Of a stretch of DNA of 9,171 bases, positions 7,584-9,171 are shown piece by piece. Numbering within the stretch: position 1 is the first letter of the stretch; the number at the start of each line of letters is the position of its first letter. The notes beneath the pieces are model-generated. The model was not told where the DNA came from, searched no databases, and worked only from the letters and a program-made list of their open reading frames with translations. The DNA is from Candidatus Zixiibacteriota bacterium (GTDB lineage: Bacteria; SM23-81): the NCBI GenBank assembly GCA_030628225.1, contig DAOVRJ010000087.1, forward strand, positions 1 to 9,171. Direction: 5' to 3'. Made by a program: the position numbers and the translations under genes.

Positions 7584-7617
7584 AAAAGAGCAGAGGGTAT
7601 CCTCTGCTCTTTTTTTT
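7584..7617 (+). terminator. Intrinsic terminator after HU gene
   Basis: AAAAGAGCAGAGG (7584-7596) pairs perfectly with CCTCTGCTCTTTT (7601-7613) around a GTAT loop, and eight T residues occupy 7610-7617. It begins 23 bases after the HU stop. The A-rich left arm makes it partly bidirectional in form, but no convergent gene is nearby. Confidence 0.93.
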
Positions 7618-7690
7618 CCGAATTTGTTTTTTGAGGGGGAAGTGTCCCCCTCGCTGCGGCCAGCATGCGGCTTCGCCGCACCGGCTCGCT

Positions 7691-7712
7691 ATCGGCGGCT
7701 GGTGCCGCCGAT
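7691..7712. repeat. Perfect 9-bp GC-rich inverted repeat
   Basis: ATCGGCGGC (7691-7699) and GCCGCCGAT (7704-7712) are exact reverse complements around TGGT. It is the most stable-looking of the compact hairpins in the GC-rich half of the intergenic region. There is no T-run after it, so it is not a terminator. Confidence 0.75.
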
Positions 7713-7830
7713 GCCGTCCTTGCTCATCCGCCGCGGCCGGTCGCTCGCCTCGCTGTCCTTCGCTACCCCCTCGTGGCGGGGTTCAGCGTGTGGAGCTTGT
7801 GAAGGGTATGGTGGAAAAATCCACTGTAGC

Positions 7831-7850
7831 GTCCTCACTCCTGTGAGGAC
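7831..7850. repeat. Perfect 8-bp inverted repeat with 4-base loop
   Basis: GTCCTCAC (7831-7838) and GTGAGGAC (7843-7850) pair around TCCT. It is closely flanked by GTGGA/TCCAC (7811-7824) and GGGGC/GCCCC (7869-7883), making three small hairpins in about 75 bases. No protein-binding role can be assigned. Confidence 0.7.
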
Positions 7851-7913
7851 GGCCTGGATGGAGCCGCAGGGGCAAGGAGCCCCTCCGGGACAGAATAGGC
7901 CTTCATAAAGCCT

Positions 7914-7940
7914 CTGGATTCCCGCTTGCGCGGGAATGAC
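7914..7940. repeat. Dispersed palindromic repeat of the ATTCCCGC...GCGGGAATGAC type
   Basis: ATTCCCGC (7918-7925), loop TTGC, GCGGGAAT (7930-7937), flanked by CTGG and GAC. This core closely matches a palindrome scattered through many proteobacterial genomes, whose chance translations read as VIPAQAGIQ, SFPRKRES or HSRASGNP; all three appear on the minus strand here. It is not coding. Whether it is mobilised by a REP-associated transposase is unknown from this window. Confidence 0.82.
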
Positions 7941-7967
7941 AAAAAAGAGGGAATGACATAAAAGAGG
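7934..7967. repeat. Tandem 17-bp duplication
   Basis: GAATGACAAAAAAGAGG (7934-7950) is followed immediately by GAATGACATAAAAGAGG (7951-7967), with a single mismatch. The unit overlaps the right arm of the dispersed palindrome, so part of that repeat was duplicated, probably by replication slippage. Confidence 0.85.
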
Positions 7968-8080
7968 GATCTGGTCGAGCATCGAGCTTCGACAAACGAG
8001 CTTCGAGTTTCGATCTTCTCAGGGTGAGGCCACCCGACGGCACGGAAAAGCCGACAAACGAATTTCGCCTGACGAAAAAG

Positions 8081-8129
8081 GGTTCCCAAACGGAGTTTGG
8101 GAACCAGGGGGACGGTTCCCGGGTTTTTT
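8081..8129. repeat. 11-bp perfect hairpin overlapping an alternative GGGAACC/GGTTCCC hairpin and T-run
   Basis: GGTTCCCAAAC (8081-8091) and GTTTGGGAACC (8095-8105) pair perfectly around GGA. The right arm's GGGAACC (8099-8105) can instead pair with GGTTCCC at 8114-8120, which is followed by GGG and six T residues (8124-8129). The two hairpins exclude each other, and the second is terminator-like. No coding gene lies immediately on either side, so a regulatory role is unproven. Confidence 0.65.
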
Positions 8130-8131
8130 CC

Positions 8132-8159
8132 GAATCTCGAATCTCGAATCTCGAGTCTC
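8132..8159. repeat. Four tandem copies of a 7-bp unit
   Basis: GAATCTC occurs three times in succession (8132-8152), followed by GAGTCTC (8153-8159). It is a microsatellite-like tract in non-coding DNA about 45 bases upstream of the next promoter. Copy number could vary by slippage. Confidence 0.85.
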
Positions 8160-8202
8160 GGTCTTTTACTGCATGCAATTTAAAAGAACGGTTCGTTTTT
8201 CC

Positions 8203-8231
8203 TTGACAAAGTCTACTTATCTGGTTATAAA
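8203..8231 (+). promoter_or_regulatory. Near-consensus sigma-70-type promoter
   Basis: TTGACA (8203-8208) and TATAAA (8226-8231) are 17 bases apart, so the -35 is perfect and the -10 differs from TATAAT at one position. Transcription would start near 8238. The next coding start is 8400, so either the HD-domain gene has a leader of about 160 bases or a small RNA is made here. Confidence 0.8.
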
Positions 8232-8237
8232 TGAAGA

Positions 8238-8399
8238 TGTCAAGCCTGTGAGCGGAATAACGTAGCCTTCACAGATTGAGAAGATATCGTCCGTTACTTT
8301 CCAGGCGGTTTATAAAGCGCTTAGCGGGCTTTTGTGGAAAGATCAAACATCTACAGATGAGGTGGCCTTGGAAATAGCCAGCTTTACATAGGAGCACCG
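8238..8399 (+). other. Long 5' leader, possibly structured, ahead of HD-domain gene
   Basis: These bases lie between the predicted transcription start and the HD-gene ATG and hold no gene. Pairings visible by eye are CTGTGA (8246-8251) with TCACAG (8269-8274), GGAATAACG (8254-8262) with CGTTACTTTCC (8292-8302, two-base bulge; incompatible with the first pairing), the near-palindrome GCGGTTTATAAAGCGC (8305-8320), and AGATGT (8235-8240) with ACATCT (8347-8352) as a possible closing helix. I do not recognise a known riboswitch class or tRNA. A resemblance to 6S RNA ends is too slight to call. No T-run terminator follows. Confidence 0.4.
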
Positions 8400-9059
8400 A
8401 TGATAAGATGGGAGCAGGTCCGTAAGGACCCGGAAGTAAAAGCAGTGATCAAAATGGCCGATCAGGCCATGGAGGTCATTGGATATACCGAACATGGAGA
8501 GCGCCATGCCCGGCGGGTGGCCAAGGGAACAGAGAGAATACTGCGGGAACTGGACTTTTCCGAGAGGGAGGTCAATTTGGCCGGCATCGCCGGATATCTG
8601 CACGATATCGGCAATGTGATCAACCGTGAGGCTCAGGCTCAAACCGGTGCTCTTCTGGCTCATTCTATCCTGTCCCGCATAGGGATGAAGCCGGCGGATC
8701 TGGCGGAGATTATGGCGGCCATCGGCAATCACCATGAGGAAGATGGCAGCCCGGTGAGCAGGATCTCCGCTGCTTTGATCCTCAGCGACAAGGCGGATGT
8801 GCACAGCAGCAGGGTGCGGAACCCCAAATTTATCAAGTTCGACATCCACGACCGGGTCAACTACGCCGTGAAGAGATCGACCCTGCGCATCGACAAGAAG
8901 AATAAGACCATCACCCTGGCCCTGGGGATCGACATCGAGATCTCCCCGGTGATGGAGTACTTCGAGATATTCATGTCGCGTATGCTGATGTCCCGAAGGG
9001 CGGCAGAGCTGTTGGGCTGTACCTTCCAGTTGATGATCAACGGGACCAAGACCGTGTGA
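8400..9059 (+). CDS. HD-domain metal-dependent phosphohydrolase
   Basis: The 219-residue product has the HD superfamily metal-binding pattern: TEHGERHARRVA with His32/His36, YLHDIGN with the His68-Asp69 doublet, His88, the GNHHEEDG histidine pair (111-112) and Asp130 in LSDKAD. All usual ligands are present. Such enzymes hydrolyse phosphate esters of nucleotides or related molecules in the cytoplasm; the substrate here is unknown. There is no GYP motif, so it is not a standard cyclic-di-GMP phosphodiesterase, and no RelA/SpoT partner domain. The C-terminal part (about 145-219) is a conserved-looking extension with alternating charged strands (KKNKTITLALGIDIEISPVM) and a helical end, which may be a dimer or ligand module. 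ATG 8400 follows GGAG at 8391-8394 with a five-base gap. The gene has its own promoter at 8203-8231. Confidence 0.9.
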   Translation: MIRWEQVRKDPEVKAVIKMADQAMEVIGYTEHGERHARRVAKGTERILRELDFSEREVNLAGIAGYLHDIGNVINREAQAQTGALLAHSILSRIGMKPADLAEIMAAIGNHHEEDGSPVSRISAALILSDKADVHSSRVRNPKFIKFDIHDRVNYAVKRSTLRIDKKNKTITLALGIDIEISPVMEYFEIFMSRMLMSRRAAELLGCTFQLMINGTKTV

Positions 9060-9142
9060 GTGGGCGGTGTCTCTGACCGGGGAGGCGATGAACCGCTTTT
9101 TCCGGGTTCGAAGAACGGGTATGAAAAGGGGAGTCCATGAAC

Positions 9143-9171
9143 ATGCAGTACAGCACTAAAGAGATGGACCA
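9143..9171 (+). CDS. Possible start of a further gene (cut by window end)
   Basis: An open frame begins at ATG 9143 (MQYSTKEMD, then the window ends). GGGGAG at 9128-9133 is about nine bases upstream. An in-frame ATG at 9137 is an alternative, but it sits too close to that site. The direction and the 83-base gap after the HD gene suit a following gene in the same transcript. Too little is present to identify the product. Confidence 0.4.

Larger units (their letters stand above)
7618..8202. other. Gene-free region dense in short hairpins and repeats
   Basis: No credible gene is present in these 585 bases. Small open frames exist, but their translations are those of repeats and they lack ribosome binding sites and codon structure. 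The region carries successive tight inverted repeats: GAGGGGGA/TCCCCCTC (7633-7652), TGCGGC/GCCGCA (7666-7680), ATCGGCGGC/GCCGCCGAT (7691-7712), CGCTACCCC with GGGGTTCAGCG (7761-7788, bulged), GTGGA/TCCAC (7811-7824), GTCCTCAC/GTGAGGAC (7831-7850), GGGGC/GCCCC (7869-7883), ATTCCCGC/GCGGGAAT (7918-7937) and GGTTCCCAAAC/GTTTGGGAACC (8081-8105). Most loops are three to five bases. The 7660-7790 part is much more GC-rich than the flanks. The most likely reading is an accumulation of dispersed intergenic repeats; a structured RNA is the alternative. Confidence 0.7.

Noticed and set aside
8132-8159. CRISPR-like repetition
   Set aside because: Units are only 7 bases, adjacent without spacers, and there are no cas genes.
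7624-8178. Overlapping small open frames on both strands of the intergenic region
   Set aside because: Their translations include VIPAQAGIQ, SFPRKRES and HSRASGNP, the typical spurious peptides of the dispersed ATTCCCGC palindrome; no ribosome binding sites fit.
8235-8352. 6S RNA candidate
   Set aside because: End pairing and a few bases resemble 6S RNA ends, but the span is short, the long central-bubble architecture is not evident, and no terminator follows.

Overview
The window looks like chromosomal DNA from a Gram-negative, moderately GC-rich bacterium. The outer-membrane LPS assembly gene lptD fixes the Gram-negative envelope. The style of the protein sequences, the TTG starts and the intergenic repeats suggest a deltaproteobacterial (Desulfobacterota-like) lineage, but that placement is inference, not proof.

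Layout. (1) Bases 1 to about 460 hold one end of an IS481-family insertion sequence: the N-terminal 126 codons of its transposase on the minus strand, plus a terminal region with two 15-bp direct repeats. (2) The IS end abuts a plant-type asparaginase/isoaspartyl peptidase gene that keeps only its catalytic beta-subunit half, so it is read here as a pseudogene broken by the element. (3) From 1024 to 7144, four plus-strand genes follow closely: an unrecognised exported protein, a histone-deacetylase-fold amidohydrolase, a PfkB-family sugar/nucleoside kinase that overlaps it by 4 bp at a TTG start, and an unusually long lptD (about 1063 residues). (4) A single-gene transcription unit for an HU-type DNA-binding protein follows, with a near-perfect promoter, an AT-rich upstream element, a strong ribosome binding site and a clean intrinsic terminator. 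(5) From 7618 to 8200 there is no credible gene. The stretch is a dense string of short perfect hairpins, including a common dispersed repeat (ATTCCCGC/GCGGGAAT), a tandem 17-bp repeat, alternative GGTTCCC hairpins and a four-copy 7-bp repeat. (6) A second near-consensus promoter at 8203-8231 lies about 160 bases ahead of an HD-domain phosphohydrolase gene (8400-9059), leaving a long and possibly structured leader. (7) The first codons of a further gene may begin near 9143.

Functionally, the central cluster links envelope biogenesis (lptD, exported protein) with two small-molecule enzymes whose substrates cannot be read from sequence. No defence system, CRISPR array, phage module or obviously new system is visible. 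The best leads are the hairpin array, the long leader before the HD gene, the enlarged LptD periplasmic domain and the coupled deacetylase-kinase-LptD arrangement.
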